From positions 1-64,000 of the forward strand of contig CP150550.1 of assembly GCA_049487715.1 (NCBI GenBank): DNA of 64,000 nt, read 5' to 3'. The position numbers were made by a program, and so were the translations under genes. Positions 45,675 through 55,292 of the stretch are shown here, piece by piece; positions within the stretch are counted from its first letter, which is position 1; each line of letters starts with the position of its first letter. This DNA comes from Pycnococcus provasolii (taxonomy: Eukaryota > Chlorophyta > Pseudoscourfieldiophyceae > Pseudoscourfieldiales). The notes under the pieces are model-generated. The model did no database searches. It worked only from the letters and a program-made list of their open reading frames with translations, and was not told the origin of the DNA.

Positions 45675-46013
45675 TCAGTTGTTGCTGCGCTTCTGTTGCG
45701 CCAGCTCGACGTTGCGCCGGGAATGACTCACGTGTGGGTAGCGCAGGCGGTGCGTGATTTGAGCATCAGTGAGCACTCCTGCAGGTGGCACGATGACGTC
45801 GCGCATGGGCGTGAATTCTGACGGACCGCGCGGTTTGCCAAGGATATCCGCCAGCTGCAGTTCTCGCGGTCGAAGCCACGAAAAGCTGGATGCATCGTCG
45901 ACCGCTACCACTCCGTATGGCGTGCCGGATATGGTGTGTCCTTCCTTGTATGCGAAGACATCAAGGCCTAGGAGCTGACCTGGCGAATCCGAGATGTGCT
46001 CTGGTGTACGCAA
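45675..46013 (-). pseudogene. Truncated Copia integrase fragment
   Basis: About 112 codons: PGQLLGLDVF...GTPYGVVAVDDASSFSWLR resembles the first strands of the Copia integrase core with its first catalytic Asp; the remainder ends VELAQQKRSNN. No ATG in frame; the 47-codon leader upstream is in another frame, so the junction is an internal deletion. Confidence 0.65.
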
Positions 46014-46316
46014 TTGGCGCCTCGTTGCTTGCGCCTACGGCGGGCTGCTGATGACGTTGTGTGACGAGGCTGTTCACTCGGCATCTCGTTGTCGCTGTCG
46101 CTGTCGTTCATTTTGTTTATCAAGTAAAATAAAATGTTAAAAAAAAACTACCGGGTTATGGGTTCTTGTCTTGGATGCCTTTCGATTTTTGGTAGCGATG
46201 CTCCTATCGTGTGGCGTGACGTATATCTGGTTTCTGTGGTGGCGTCTCAGCCTCTCCACTACCTGTTCACGCGCCTATTTTCAATGGCGTCCAAGGTTGT
46301 TAGACCACTGGTTCCA

Positions 46317-46517
46317 TGTAGAGATTGTGAATAATAATCGTTTGAATTACAGGAGGGCAATAATAAGGGCGCGGGATGTGAAACCCTCTGGGGGTTCACG
46401 TGATGTGAAACCCATTCTCCTGTGTTTATTCCTTGTGTTTGTTTCGGGGATCGGATCGGGGATCGGATCGCACCTAGGGATCGCGGATCGGATCGCGGAC
46501 TCACCCCTCTCTCCACA
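46317..46517 (-). repeat. LTR (5' LTR in element orientation)
   Basis: Copy at a constant offset of 908 bp from the first LTR, with no difference that I can see. Confidence 0.92.
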
Positions 46518-46522
46518 GGGAG

Positions 46523-46942
46523 GAGGAGGGGGAATTGGGGAGAGCGATTGACCCGTTGGAACAGGCGTGGGGAGGGGAGGGGAGGGACAGCCGAACAGGA
46601 CTACAGGACAACGAGTGAGTGGAATGACCAGGCCATAGACTACCCGGTAAGGTGAAGGCCTTTGATGAGGATCAAATGCGAGGTGAAGTGTATTGCCTGG
46701 TCAAGTTCAACTTCCTGCATCCGGGTCCAGTGGTCCACGCACGCGGAGCTCCCCTCTGGCAGTCTGGTAAGAACTAAGAAGTCCCCTCAAAAGCGCACGT
46801 CAGGCCTCAGGTGCCGGGCAGGGGGTCCCGCCCTCAGACATCAGACGTGTGTGTACTGTTGTTCTTCCGCGCCCTGTTCTTTTTCAACCTCCGCCTTCTC
46901 GTGTAAGAGTATTCTACCAACATACCTACGCAGGTAGTGGCC
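46523..46942. other. Promoter side of kinesin-2
   Basis: 420 bp between the LTR element and the kinesin ATG. Nothing recognisable except a purine run at 46523-46535. Before the insertion it would have formed a ~500-bp divergent promoter with the coiled-coil gene. Confidence 0.45.
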
Positions 46943-49129
46943 ATGTCCGCGAAGCCCGCGGAGACGGTGCGCGTCGTCGTGCGATGCAGGCCGCTCAACA
47001 CCAAGGAGGTGGACAACGGAAACCAGAGGATCGCGGATGTCGACCTCAAGGTGAAGAGCATATCCGTCAAAAACCCAAAGGCGGGCGCGGCGGAACCGCC
47101 CAAGACGTTCACGTTTGACTCCGTCTACGACTGGAACAGCACGCAGATCGGAATCTTCGACGACGCCGCGAAGCCAATCGTCAACAGCGTGCTCGAGGGG
47201 TACAACGGAACCATCTTCGCGTACGGGCAGACGGGAACGGGAAAGACGCACACCATGGAGGGGCGGCCGGAACCGAAAGACCTGCGAGGGATCATACCGA
47301 ACACCTTTGACCACGTGTTCAGCGAAATCGAGCACGGAAGTGCCGACAAACAGTTCCTCGTGCGCGCGTCGTACCTCGAGATCTACAACGAGGACATACG
47401 TGACTTACTCGGGAAGAACCCAAACAACAAACTCGAGCTCAAAGAGACGGTGGACACGGGAGTTTACGTCAAGGACCTTACCAACTTCGTAGTCAAGGGA
47501 GTCAGCGAGATTCAGAGCGTTCTAGACGTGGGAAAGAAGAACCGAACGGTCGGCGCGACACTCATGAACCAGGACAGCAGTCGCAGCCACAGCATCTTCA
47601 CCATCACCATCGAATGCAGCGAAATGATTGGCGACGAGGCGAAAATTCGCGTGGGAAAGCTCAACCTCGTCGACCTGGCCGGTTCGGAGAGGCAGTCCAA
47701 GACGGGCGCCACGGGAGACCGGCTGAAGGAGGCGACGAAGATCAACCTGTCGCTCAGCGCGCTTGGTAACGTCATCTCCGCGCTCGTCGACGGCAAGTCT
47801 GGGCACATCCCATACCGAGACTCAAAGCTGACACGCCTACTGCAGGACAGCCTCGGCGGCAACACCAAGACAGTGATGGTGGCGAACGTCGGGCCGGCTG
47901 ACTACAACTTCGACGAGACCATCTCGACGCTGCGATACGCGAATCGCGCCAAGAACATCAAGAACAAGCCGCGCATCAACGAGGATCCGAAGGATGCCAT
48001 GCTCCGTGAGTTCCAGGAGGAGATTGCGAGGCTGAAGTCGCAGCTCAAGGATGGCGGAGGAGGTGGCGACGGCGGCGAAGAGCGCGTCGAGGAGGTGGAG
48101 ATCGTGAAGGAGCGCGAGCTCAGCTCTTCAGATCTGCAGAGGCTTCAGGCGAACCTGAAGCGCGACATGGCGGCTCAGTTCGAGGGCAAGAGCGTGACCA
48201 AGGATGAGCTCGAGAAGATCAAGAAGGATGCCGCGGAGCGAGGCAAGGCGCGCATGCAAGAGCTGCTGGGTGAGAAGGAACGCACGGAGGAGGAGAAGAA
48301 GAAGATCGAGAAGGCGCTCGCAGAGCAGGAGGAGGTGGCAAATGCCGCGGCGGAGAAGCTGCAGCAGGAGCGCGAGGCTCGTGCGAAGATGGAGAAGCGC
48401 CTCGCGGCGATGGAGGGCAAGCTCATCAGCGGCGACGAGACGCTCGAGGATGTGCACAAGCGCGAAATGGAGGATCTCGAGCGTCAGCGCCAAGCGCTCG
48501 AGAGGAAAAAGAAAGAGGACGAAGAGCGTCAGAGGCAGCTAGACGAGTTGAAAAATGTGCAGGCGAAGGAGGATGAGAAGTTTGACAGCGTGCAGGAGGA
48601 GGTGGAGGTGAAGACGCGCAAGCTGAAGAAGCTTTTCACCAAGTACAGCGAAATCAAGGCTGAGATTGTCGACATTCAGGAGGAGTTCCAAAAAGATCGC
48701 GAGGACATGCTGGACACGATTCGCAGCCTCCAGCAGCAGCTGAAGCTCAAGCAGGCGATGATCGACCACTTCGTGCCTCCTGAGGAGTCTAAGAAGATTG
48801 GGTCCAAGGCGCAGTGGGACGACGAGCACGAGTGCTGGCTGTTGGAGCGGCTCAGCGATGACCTCGACGAAAACGAGGTTCCCAACAACAAGGGCGTCCC
48901 AGTCAGCAAGAGGCCGCAGAGCGCGGGTGGCCGGCGGCCAACGACAGATTACGCGCGGATTGCGAATGCGATGGGTGACCAGAATCCGAGGTTCCGCGCG
49001 GAGAACATCATCCAGCTGGAGTTGGACCTGCCCGAGCGGACGACGTACGACTACAACGGTGGGAGTCAGGAGCAGCAGCACCTCTCGAACGTCATGTTCC
49101 AAGGGGACGAGGAGGAGTTCTTCAACTAA
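46943..49129 (+). CDS. FLA10: Kinesin-2 motor subunit (FLA10/KIF3-like)
   Basis: 728 aa, intronless. Motor domain 1-~350: P-loop GQTGTGKT at 95-102, switch I MNQDSSRSHSIF, switch II VDLAGSERQ, neck STLRYANRAKNIKNKPRINED. The coiled-coil stalk runs ~365-600 and the C-terminal globular tail ends around DDEEEFFN. The N-terminal VVVRCRPLNTKEVDNGNQRI and TFDSVYDWNSTQ match FLA10-type kinesin-2, the anterograde intraflagellar transport motor. The ATG follows a possible acceptor, so a 5' UTR intron is conceivable. Confidence 0.93.
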   Translation: MSAKPAETVRVVVRCRPLNTKEVDNGNQRIADVDLKVKSISVKNPKAGAAEPPKTFTFDSVYDWNSTQIGIFDDAAKPIVNSVLEGYNGTIFAYGQTGTGKTHTMEGRPEPKDLRGIIPNTFDHVFSEIEHGSADKQFLVRASYLEIYNEDIRDLLGKNPNNKLELKETVDTGVYVKDLTNFVVKGVSEIQSVLDVGKKNRTVGATLMNQDSSRSHSIFTITIECSEMIGDEAKIRVGKLNLVDLAGSERQSKTGATGDRLKEATKINLSLSALGNVISALVDGKSGHIPYRDSKLTRLLQDSLGGNTKTVMVANVGPADYNFDETISTLRYANRAKNIKNKPRINEDPKDAMLREFQEEIARLKSQLKDGGGGGDGGEERVEEVEIVKERELSSSDLQRLQANLKRDMAAQFEGKSVTKDELEKIKKDAAERGKARMQELLGEKERTEEEKKKIEKALAEQEEVANAAAEKLQQEREARAKMEKRLAAMEGKLISGDETLEDVHKREMEDLERQRQALERKKKEDEERQRQLDELKNVQAKEDEKFDSVQEEVEVKTRKLKKLFTKYSEIKAEIVDIQEEFQKDREDMLDTIRSLQQQLKLKQAMIDHFVPPEESKKIGSKAQWDDEHECWLLERLSDDLDENEVPNNKGVPVSKRPQSAGGRRPTTDYARIANAMGDQNPRFRAENIIQLELDLPERTTYDYNGGSQEQQHLSNVMFQGDEEEFFN

Positions 49130-49378
49130 AGAGCTGTGTAACCCATCATTCCTTTGTACCAAGAAAAGACGAGCACAATAGACTAGCAGCTGTCACGGAA
49201 AGCACGGGGGAAGACGTGGTCAGGACGAAGACGATGGTCAAGAAGATGGTCATCACGGGGATGGGATGGATGGGCATTTTAGGGTTTTGCACTCCCTTTC
49301 CCTTTCCCGCGCCCTCGCCCCTGTGCCCCCTGCCTCCAACCAGGTCACACTTGCCACAACTTCGCACCACCACAGGCC

Positions 49379-52300
49379 ATGTCTGCGTCCTCGCCAACCA
49401 CCGCGGCGGAGGAGGTGGCGCAGCTCGAGCTCGTGCTCACGAAGCTCGCTATGACGACGGAAGAAGCGCTGCCCAAGGTGCTCAGCAAGCTCCTGCCCCT
49501 TGCAGTTGGCAAGCTCAGCACACCACACGCCGCCGTCGAGGCGAAGGTGATGGGAATCCTGCAGCACATCAACAAACGCGTGCGTGCGTCAAAGACGCCG
49601 CTGCCGCTCGGAGATATGCTCAGTCTCCTGCAAAGCGCGACGCACTCCAAGGTGCGAAGTTTTGCACTCGTCTACGCCGACATGGCGTTTCGCCGCGCCA
49701 CTGCGGAAGAGCAGCTCGCGTCGCTTGCGACAGTTTTACGCAACATCGGCTCTCGGGCTGCGCAGCAACGCGTGATGCTCTTGCGCATGGTCGTGAGCGC
49801 GCTCGAGGCGGAGGGTGGTGCATCGAAGCGCACGTATGCGCCAACGGAGACTTGGCAAGCACGAGCAGAGCCGCTGATTCACTCGAAGGCTGATCGCGCC
49901 GCTTTCCTTGCTTTTGCCGAGGACGCCCTGCTATGGCAACCGCCATCCACGCGCGTGGCTGGTGCGGGCAGCCCGCACAACGCCGCCGTCGTTGCTTCGC
50001 TCGCATCGGCTGCGGTGCCACGAGGGGGCGACGTTGTCGCCGAGGGTCGCGCAGCTGCCGCGCAGCAGGTGGCCGCGGCGGCGGCGCAGGAGGCGGCAGA
50101 GCAAAGAGCCGCGGCAACTCCCCCTTCACCGCACGGCCTGAGCTCCGCGCGCGCCGCGGCGGTGCATGGAGCGGAAACGCCGCCGGCACGCGACGTCCTG
50201 AAACGCCGCAAGCTCGGCTTGTTGGCGCTGACTGTGGGCGCGGACTTGCCGTCCGTCGAATGCCTCCGGCTTTACCTTGCCGCCGCAGGGGACCCGGATG
50301 CCGACGTCGCGGCGTACGGCGACGAGCTACTGAAAAAGAGGCTGGGTGGCATAGGCGGCGCAGCGGCTGCAGTGGATGCTGCGCCGGAACTCACATCGTC
50401 GCTCATGTCGCTATTCCTGGGTGACAGCGAGACGCGCGCTGCCAGCCCCGCGTTGCGCGCTGTCCTGTTGGACAGGGTGTTCGTCCGCAGCATTGCCGCT
50501 GCCAATTGCTTCCCGCAGGTTGCGGAGGTTGCACAAGCGTGCGTTGCAGCAGACGCAGGACCACGTCTTCGTCAGCTCGGCCTCGAGCTTGCGGCTTGGG
50601 TGTTCAAGCATGCCGAGGAAAAGCATCTGCAGGCTGCCGCCCCGTCGATGCTGAGCTTCACACTTGCTCAAGTGGCCGAGCCTCCTCTCGCATCGGCAGG
50701 CGTGGAAGCTGCGACATCGTCGTCCAGCCGCAGCCTCGCGTACACCGCATTAGGCGAGCTAGCTCGCCGTGCGCCGGCAGTATTTCGCTCATCTTCTCAC
50801 ATTCCGGAACTTCTGTTCGCACGCCTCGAGGATGAGCCGCCAGGAGCGCGCGCGGGCGTGCAGGGTGCTCTCGGCGCGCTGGTTGCCGCATATGGAGACT
50901 TGAATCCCGACGACGGCGTGGGTGCGTCTCTGTTCCGGCTTGCGCGCAGGACAGCCTCCTCGCCTTCGCCTGCCGCTCGCGTCATCGCGCTGCAGTGGCT
51001 GCGGAGCACATTTCCCTTTTCGTGCTCCGCAGCTCGCTTGCTCTGCTGCATGGGCCGCGGCGACGCTAAGGCAGAGGTAGCTGAGGAGGCGCGCCTCGGC
51101 CTAGTGTCTGATGACGCACCCCCAACCTTGGACGATTTTTTGCATACCGCCTTGGACATGCTGCCTGGCTTTTTGAGCGAGGATGAAACGCACGTTCCCG
51201 CGGAGCTGCGCGTTTCTAGCGCGGCGATGGTTCCTCTGCTCGCCTTTGCGCGCTCGTGCCGCCGCTACCATCGTTCTCCCCCATCTAATGAGCTCGCCAC
51301 GCTCTGCACCAAGGTGCTTCGGATGGACCTCCACTCGTACGAAGCGCATGCAGCTGCCTCATCCACTCTACTCGAGCTGCACGGCGATGCGCCGGACGAC
51401 TTTGCGTCATCATCAGCCTCGCTAATACCTCTATTTGAGACTCTCCTTCGCCATCGCAGCGTATCCGTGCGTCTTGCATCGGCTCGCATGCTCGCCAATA
51501 CCCTAGCACGCTCAGGCATGGTGCCATCCTCCGCTGTGTGCGCGCTCCCATGCAAAGCGCGCGCGAGCGAGCCGGAGGCTGCGGAGGGCTCTGCTGCCGC
51601 GCTGGGTCTCTGGTTGGCTGTGCGCCATCGCCTTGGCATGCCGTGGAACGCCGACGCGGATACGGTGGCGAGCAGCCTCGCAGAGGCTCTGTCAGAAGAC
51701 GAGAAAGATGCACCGTTCGCGTCCTTCGAGCGGCGCGCGTACGCCGCGTGGGCTGTCGGTGTGGCTTCCCTCGGCGGCGCCATCACCGAATCGTCGTCGT
51801 CGTCGTCACCACGCGACAGTGCCATCTCCGAATCTGATGCCAACAAACGATCGAAGCTTACGCACGCGTCAGGCTTAGCCCTTGTTGCATCGGCATCGAA
51901 GCATCTAACGTCGATGCTGACGAAAACGGCCGCATCCAATGAGGCGACGCGTTCCATAAGCCGCGCTGTGGAAGCTGCAGGCTTCCTTCTGCACGGGTGT
52001 CCTGACGCGGCTGAGGTGCAGCCTCTGTGGGATAGCTTGCTCGGTGTGCACGCCATCTCAGATTCGGAGGATGTTCTCTTCACTGCGGGCGAGGCTGTCG
52101 CTTGGGCATTCGGCGCGGTTGACGGCAACGTGGCCACCGTCGACGACGTTCTCTCGAGGGAATTCAAAAATCTGGCGGACAGCCAGCGCATTTCCTCCTC
52201 CCCCAGCGCAACAACCTCCTCTTCCATGGACACATCGCCTCCTTCCACAGACACGGCGAAAAAGTCGCAGGCTTTGATCACCTCCGCTTTGTTCGACACT

Positions 52301-55165
52301 CTGGTCTACTCGTCGAAAATGTCAGAACGACGTGCAGGATGCATCTGGCTTGTGAGCTTGATCCAGTACACGGACGAAACATCGGCTAACCTGCAGGCTA
52401 TACTGAGTCCAGCGCACGACGCCTTCTCGGAGCTTCTTGGAGCGGAGGGTGGCGACGAGCTTGTCATAGAGATGGCGTCTAGAGGCCTTTCTCTCGTGTA
52501 CGAGAAGGCGAACGAAAGCCTCAAGAGCCAATTTGTGGACGGCATGATGGAGACTTTGATGCACGGCAAGTCAAAGTCCAGAAAGCGGCTGGTCAAGCTA
52601 GACGAAAATACCGTCGTATTTCAGGCGGATGAAGGCGGCATCGGTTCCTCACAGAAGCTTCCCGACGGTGAGAAGACGAATCTCAACACGTACAAGGAAA
52701 TCTGTAGCCTCGTCACGGATGTCGGGCAGCCTGACCTTCTGTACAAGTTCTTGGACCTGCTTCACCACCAGAATACGCAGAATCGCCAACGTGGCGTAGC
52801 GTTCAGCCTGCAGCACATTGCTAATCGCGCGCAGATTGACCTGTCCAGCCACCTCGCCTCTTTCGTACCCAAGCTCTACCGCATGACGCACGACCCGAAT
52901 GCCAAGGTTCAGGAGAGTATGCGCAGCATCTGGGCTGCGCTGCTTGGCGAGGGTGCGCACAAGCTTGTCGACGAGCACCTCGAAGCGATCCTGGCGGAGT
53001 GCACGCGTGAGATGCTCAACCGCTCCGTTTGGCGCAACCGCGAGAGCGCGTGCCGAGCCCTCGCGGATGCGCTCGTTGGGCGGCGATTCGAGGAGGTGGA
53101 GTCGACGCTGAAATTACTCTGGGAAAATTCTCTCAAGGTGCGGGACGACATAAAGGAGAGCGTTCGCCTTGCGGCGGAAGCTCTCTGCCGCAGCCTTTCG
53201 AACCTGACGATCCGGCTTTGCGACCCTGCGCTCACGACGAATGCGGAAGCCGTGCGTAAGACTACCGACATCGTGCTGCCGATCCTACTCGATCAGGCGC
53301 TGCCGAATCCTGCGGCGGAGGTGCGAGCACTCGGCATTTTGACGGTGGAGAAGCTGCTCAAGGCGGCGAGGCCGGAGCAGGTGCGCAGCCGTCTCGGAGA
53401 CGTGTGCTTGGCACTGCTCGAGAGCCTCAGCAGCCTCGAAGACCAGCGCCTGAACTACCTGCAGCAGCACGTTGCACGCGCCGGGCTCGACGAGAGCAAG
53501 CTGGAGAACCTGCGCATTTCCGCCGCGAGCTCGTCGCCGATGTTCGAGAGCCTCGACCGCTGCTCGAGCGTGCTCGTCGACCAGGAGAGCCTTGACGACG
53601 TGCTGCAGGCGGTAAGCACGCTCGCTCGCACTGGAACTGGCATTAACACTCGTGCGGGCACCGCGCGATTCATTGTCACGCTTCTGCGTCGATTTGGGTC
53701 CGATGCCAAGTCGAGCGCAAACAAGGTGGCGCAGGTTTTCTACACGCAGATGGAGCGCGAGCGCTCAGCCGCGGTGCTCCGCGCGTACGCTGGCACCGTC
53801 GCAGCGGCGCTCAGCGTTGCACCCAAGGGCCGCCGCGCAGCTTTCGTGGACCGCCTCGTCGCGGCGTGCGATCCAGCCACCTCCGACGACGCCACATCCG
53901 ATGCTGATACCGCCGCCGCACTCGTATTTCGCGAGCTCTCTCGAGGATTTGCGGATGCGCTCAGCGACTTCCACAGCGAGGTTCTGCCGCTGGCTTTTGT
54001 GAGGAAGCAGGAGTCGTCAGCCTCAAAGAGGTCGGAGAAGGAGAAGCACGGCAGCACGAATGGCGGCTCTGGCTCCGGCTCGTCCGCTTCGTCGGCATCC
54101 GAAAAGGCTCGCACCGCATGGTCCGAGCTCTGGTCCGAGCTTGCGGGTGCGGAAAGCGCCACCGTTCGCGTTCATGCCCAGGAAATCTGCGCATTCTGCG
54201 ACAAGTGCATGCAGAGCGCGAGCTGGTTGACCAAGGCTCAGGGAGCCGCGGCTCTTGCGGATGCGGCGTCGCTGGCACCCGCCGCAATTGGCGAAGCGCT
54301 GGCTGCGCAGCAGTCCACGGCGGCCAAAACGCTGATGTCCGAGGCGGCGTCAAGCCGCCACTGGGAAGGAAAGGAGGAGGTATTTGCGACGCTCGCGGCA
54401 CTGGCGTGCGCTGATGCCGGAAGCCGAGGTGCCGTGCCCGGTGCGGTGAAACTCTGCGTTTCTGCGCTTGCATCCCAGAAAGGTGAGCGCAAGCACAACG
54501 TGAGACGGGAGGCGCTGTCGAGCCTCGAGGCACTTCTCGCAAACGACGAGGTTTCGGACGACAGCTGCTTTGGCGAGCTCGTGGCACTGCTGGCGCCAGC
54601 TCTTCAGGCTGGCATGGATTCGTCGTCTTCGAAAGGGGACGGTGACGAGGTTAAGAAAGGGAGCAGTGGTGATGGAGTGGATGGCGACGGCGGCGATGGC
54701 AAAGACAGCGACAACGACAAAGGAGCTGCGCACGCACGTTCGCTTGCCAAGCTGCCAGCTGAGAGCATCTGCCGCGTGCTTGCGCTGGCATACAAGCGCT
54801 CGCGTGGCGTTGTTCCCTCGGCTGCGCGTGATGTAGCAAGCGCCATCGTTCCCGCGGCGGATGCGAGTCGCAACTGGAAGTGTCGCTCGGCTGCGCTCGG
54901 CACGGCGCTCGCCGTCGTTCGAGGTTGCTTCGACGACAACGACAACGACGAAGTGTTGGACCAGCTGAAGGGCATGGGACTTGCGGCGGCAAGCCTTGAG
55001 CACGAGGCGCACAGCGAGGTGCAGGTGGCGGCGTGTGAGCTGCTTGCTCCGTACGTTCAGCGTGGCGACGACGTCGCGCTTCAAACGCTCAAGGGTCTCA
55101 AGGAGAATGCGCGATCTGCGACGGTGCGGCAGGCTGCTGAACGCAATATTGTGGGGCAGCGCTAA
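49379..55165 (+). CDS. ECM29: Proteasome adaptor and scaffold protein ECM29
   Basis: 1928 aa, one uninterrupted exon of 5.8 kb. HEAT repeats throughout. The N-terminus (EEVAQLELVLTKLAMTTEEA, KVMGILQHINKRVRASKTPL) is the Ecm29 N-terminal domain; later SFVPKLYRMTHDPNAKVQES and SIWAALLGEG and WRNRESACRALADALVGRRF are strongly Ecm29-like. A Ser/Asp-rich insert (~1750-1790) is low complexity. Ecm29 holds 26S proteasomes together and attaches them to other compartments. Gene lies 249 bp after kinesin-2 on the same strand. Confidence 0.93.
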   Translation: MSASSPTTAAEEVAQLELVLTKLAMTTEEALPKVLSKLLPLAVGKLSTPHAAVEAKVMGILQHINKRVRASKTPLPLGDMLSLLQSATHSKVRSFALVYADMAFRRATAEEQLASLATVLRNIGSRAAQQRVMLLRMVVSALEAEGGASKRTYAPTETWQARAEPLIHSKADRAAFLAFAEDALLWQPPSTRVAGAGSPHNAAVVASLASAAVPRGGDVVAEGRAAAAQQVAAAAAQEAAEQRAAATPPSPHGLSSARAAAVHGAETPPARDVLKRRKLGLLALTVGADLPSVECLRLYLAAAGDPDADVAAYGDELLKKRLGGIGGAAAAVDAAPELTSSLMSLFLGDSETRAASPALRAVLLDRVFVRSIAAANCFPQVAEVAQACVAADAGPRLRQLGLELAAWVFKHAEEKHLQAAAPSMLSFTLAQVAEPPLASAGVEAATSSSSRSLAYTALGELARRAPAVFRSSSHIPELLFARLEDEPPGARAGVQGALGALVAAYGDLNPDDGVGASLFRLARRTASSPSPAARVIALQWLRSTFPFSCSAARLLCCMGRGDAKAEVAEEARLGLVSDDAPPTLDDFLHTALDMLPGFLSEDETHVPAELRVSSAAMVPLLAFARSCRRYHRSPPSNELATLCTKVLRMDLHSYEAHAAASSTLLELHGDAPDDFASSSASLIPLFETLLRHRSVSVRLASARMLANTLARSGMVPSSAVCALPCKARASEPEAAEGSAAALGLWLAVRHRLGMPWNADADTVASSLAEALSEDEKDAPFASFERRAYAAWAVGVASLGGAITESSSSSSPRDSAISESDANKRSKLTHASGLALVASASKHLTSMLTKTAASNEATRSISRAVEAAGFLLHGCPDAAEVQPLWDSLLGVHAISDSEDVLFTAGEAVAWAFGAVDGNVATVDDVLSREFKNLADSQRISSSPSATTSSSMDTSPPSTDTAKKSQALITSALFDTLVYSSKMSERRAGCIWLVSLIQYTDETSANLQAILSPAHDAFSELLGAEGGDELVIEMASRGLSLVYEKANESLKSQFVDGMMETLMHGKSKSRKRLVKLDENTVVFQADEGGIGSSQKLPDGEKTNLNTYKEICSLVTDVGQPDLLYKFLDLLHHQNTQNRQRGVAFSLQHIANRAQIDLSSHLASFVPKLYRMTHDPNAKVQESMRSIWAALLGEGAHKLVDEHLEAILAECTREMLNRSVWRNRESACRALADALVGRRFEEVESTLKLLWENSLKVRDDIKESVRLAAEALCRSLSNLTIRLCDPALTTNAEAVRKTTDIVLPILLDQALPNPAAEVRALGILTVEKLLKAARPEQVRSRLGDVCLALLESLSSLEDQRLNYLQQHVARAGLDESKLENLRISAASSSPMFESLDRCSSVLVDQESLDDVLQAVSTLARTGTGINTRAGTARFIVTLLRRFGSDAKSSANKVAQVFYTQMERERSAAVLRAYAGTVAAALSVAPKGRRAAFVDRLVAACDPATSDDATSDADTAAALVFRELSRGFADALSDFHSEVLPLAFVRKQESSASKRSEKEKHGSTNGGSGSGSSASSASEKARTAWSELWSELAGAESATVRVHAQEICAFCDKCMQSASWLTKAQGAAALADAASLAPAAIGEALAAQQSTAAKTLMSEAASSRHWEGKEEVFATLAALACADAGSRGAVPGAVKLCVSALASQKGERKHNVRREALSSLEALLANDEVSDDSCFGELVALLAPALQAGMDSSSSKGDGDEVKKGSSGDGVDGDGGDGKDSDNDKGAAHARSLAKLPAESICRVLALAYKRSRGVVPSAARDVASAIVPAADASRNWKCRSAALGTALAVVRGCFDDNDNDEVLDQLKGMGLAAASLEHEAHSEVQVAACELLAPYVQRGDDVALQTLKGLKENARSATVRQAAERNIVGQR

Positions 55166-55224
55166 ATCAGTACATTGTTTGGTGTAAGTGTAATATTTTT
55201 TAGAAATAAGAACGCTTGAAAGTG

Positions 55225-55287
55225 TGTGAAGACCGTCGGTCGAATTTTTTTTTATAAGTCCACTCCATTACTGAATGAGCAATCTTA
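55225..55287 (-). repeat. Post-stop element, copy 4 (minus)
   Basis: On the minus strand TAAGATTGCTCATTCAGTAA then TGGAGTGG, matching 12846 at 23 of 24 positions, followed by a diverged CGACCGACGGTCTTCACACA. It starts 5 nt after the stop of the minus-strand gene. Confidence 0.75.
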
Positions 55288-55292
55288 CCGCT

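Larger units (their letters stand above)
45404..46522 (-). mobile_element. Miniature Copia-like LTR retrotransposon (TRIM-type)
   Basis: Two direct repeats of 201 bp (45409-45609 and 46317-46517), which I read as identical, begin TG and end CA and are flanked by a 5-bp target duplication GGGAG (45404-45408, 46518-46522). Orientation is minus: the primer-binding-like TGGAACCAGTGGTCTAAC abuts the upstream LTR (at 46316) and AGGGGGG precedes the downstream LTR (45612-45618). The 707-bp interior has an ATG at 46111 with a 47-codon frame (MNDSDSDNEMPSEQ...) and, frameshifted after it, an integrase-core-like fragment (45675-46013) with GQLLGLDVFAYK and GVVAVDDASSFSWLRP. Gag, RT and most of Pol are missing, so it depends on a full Copia element elsewhere. 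Identical LTRs indicate a recent insertion. Confidence 0.9.
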
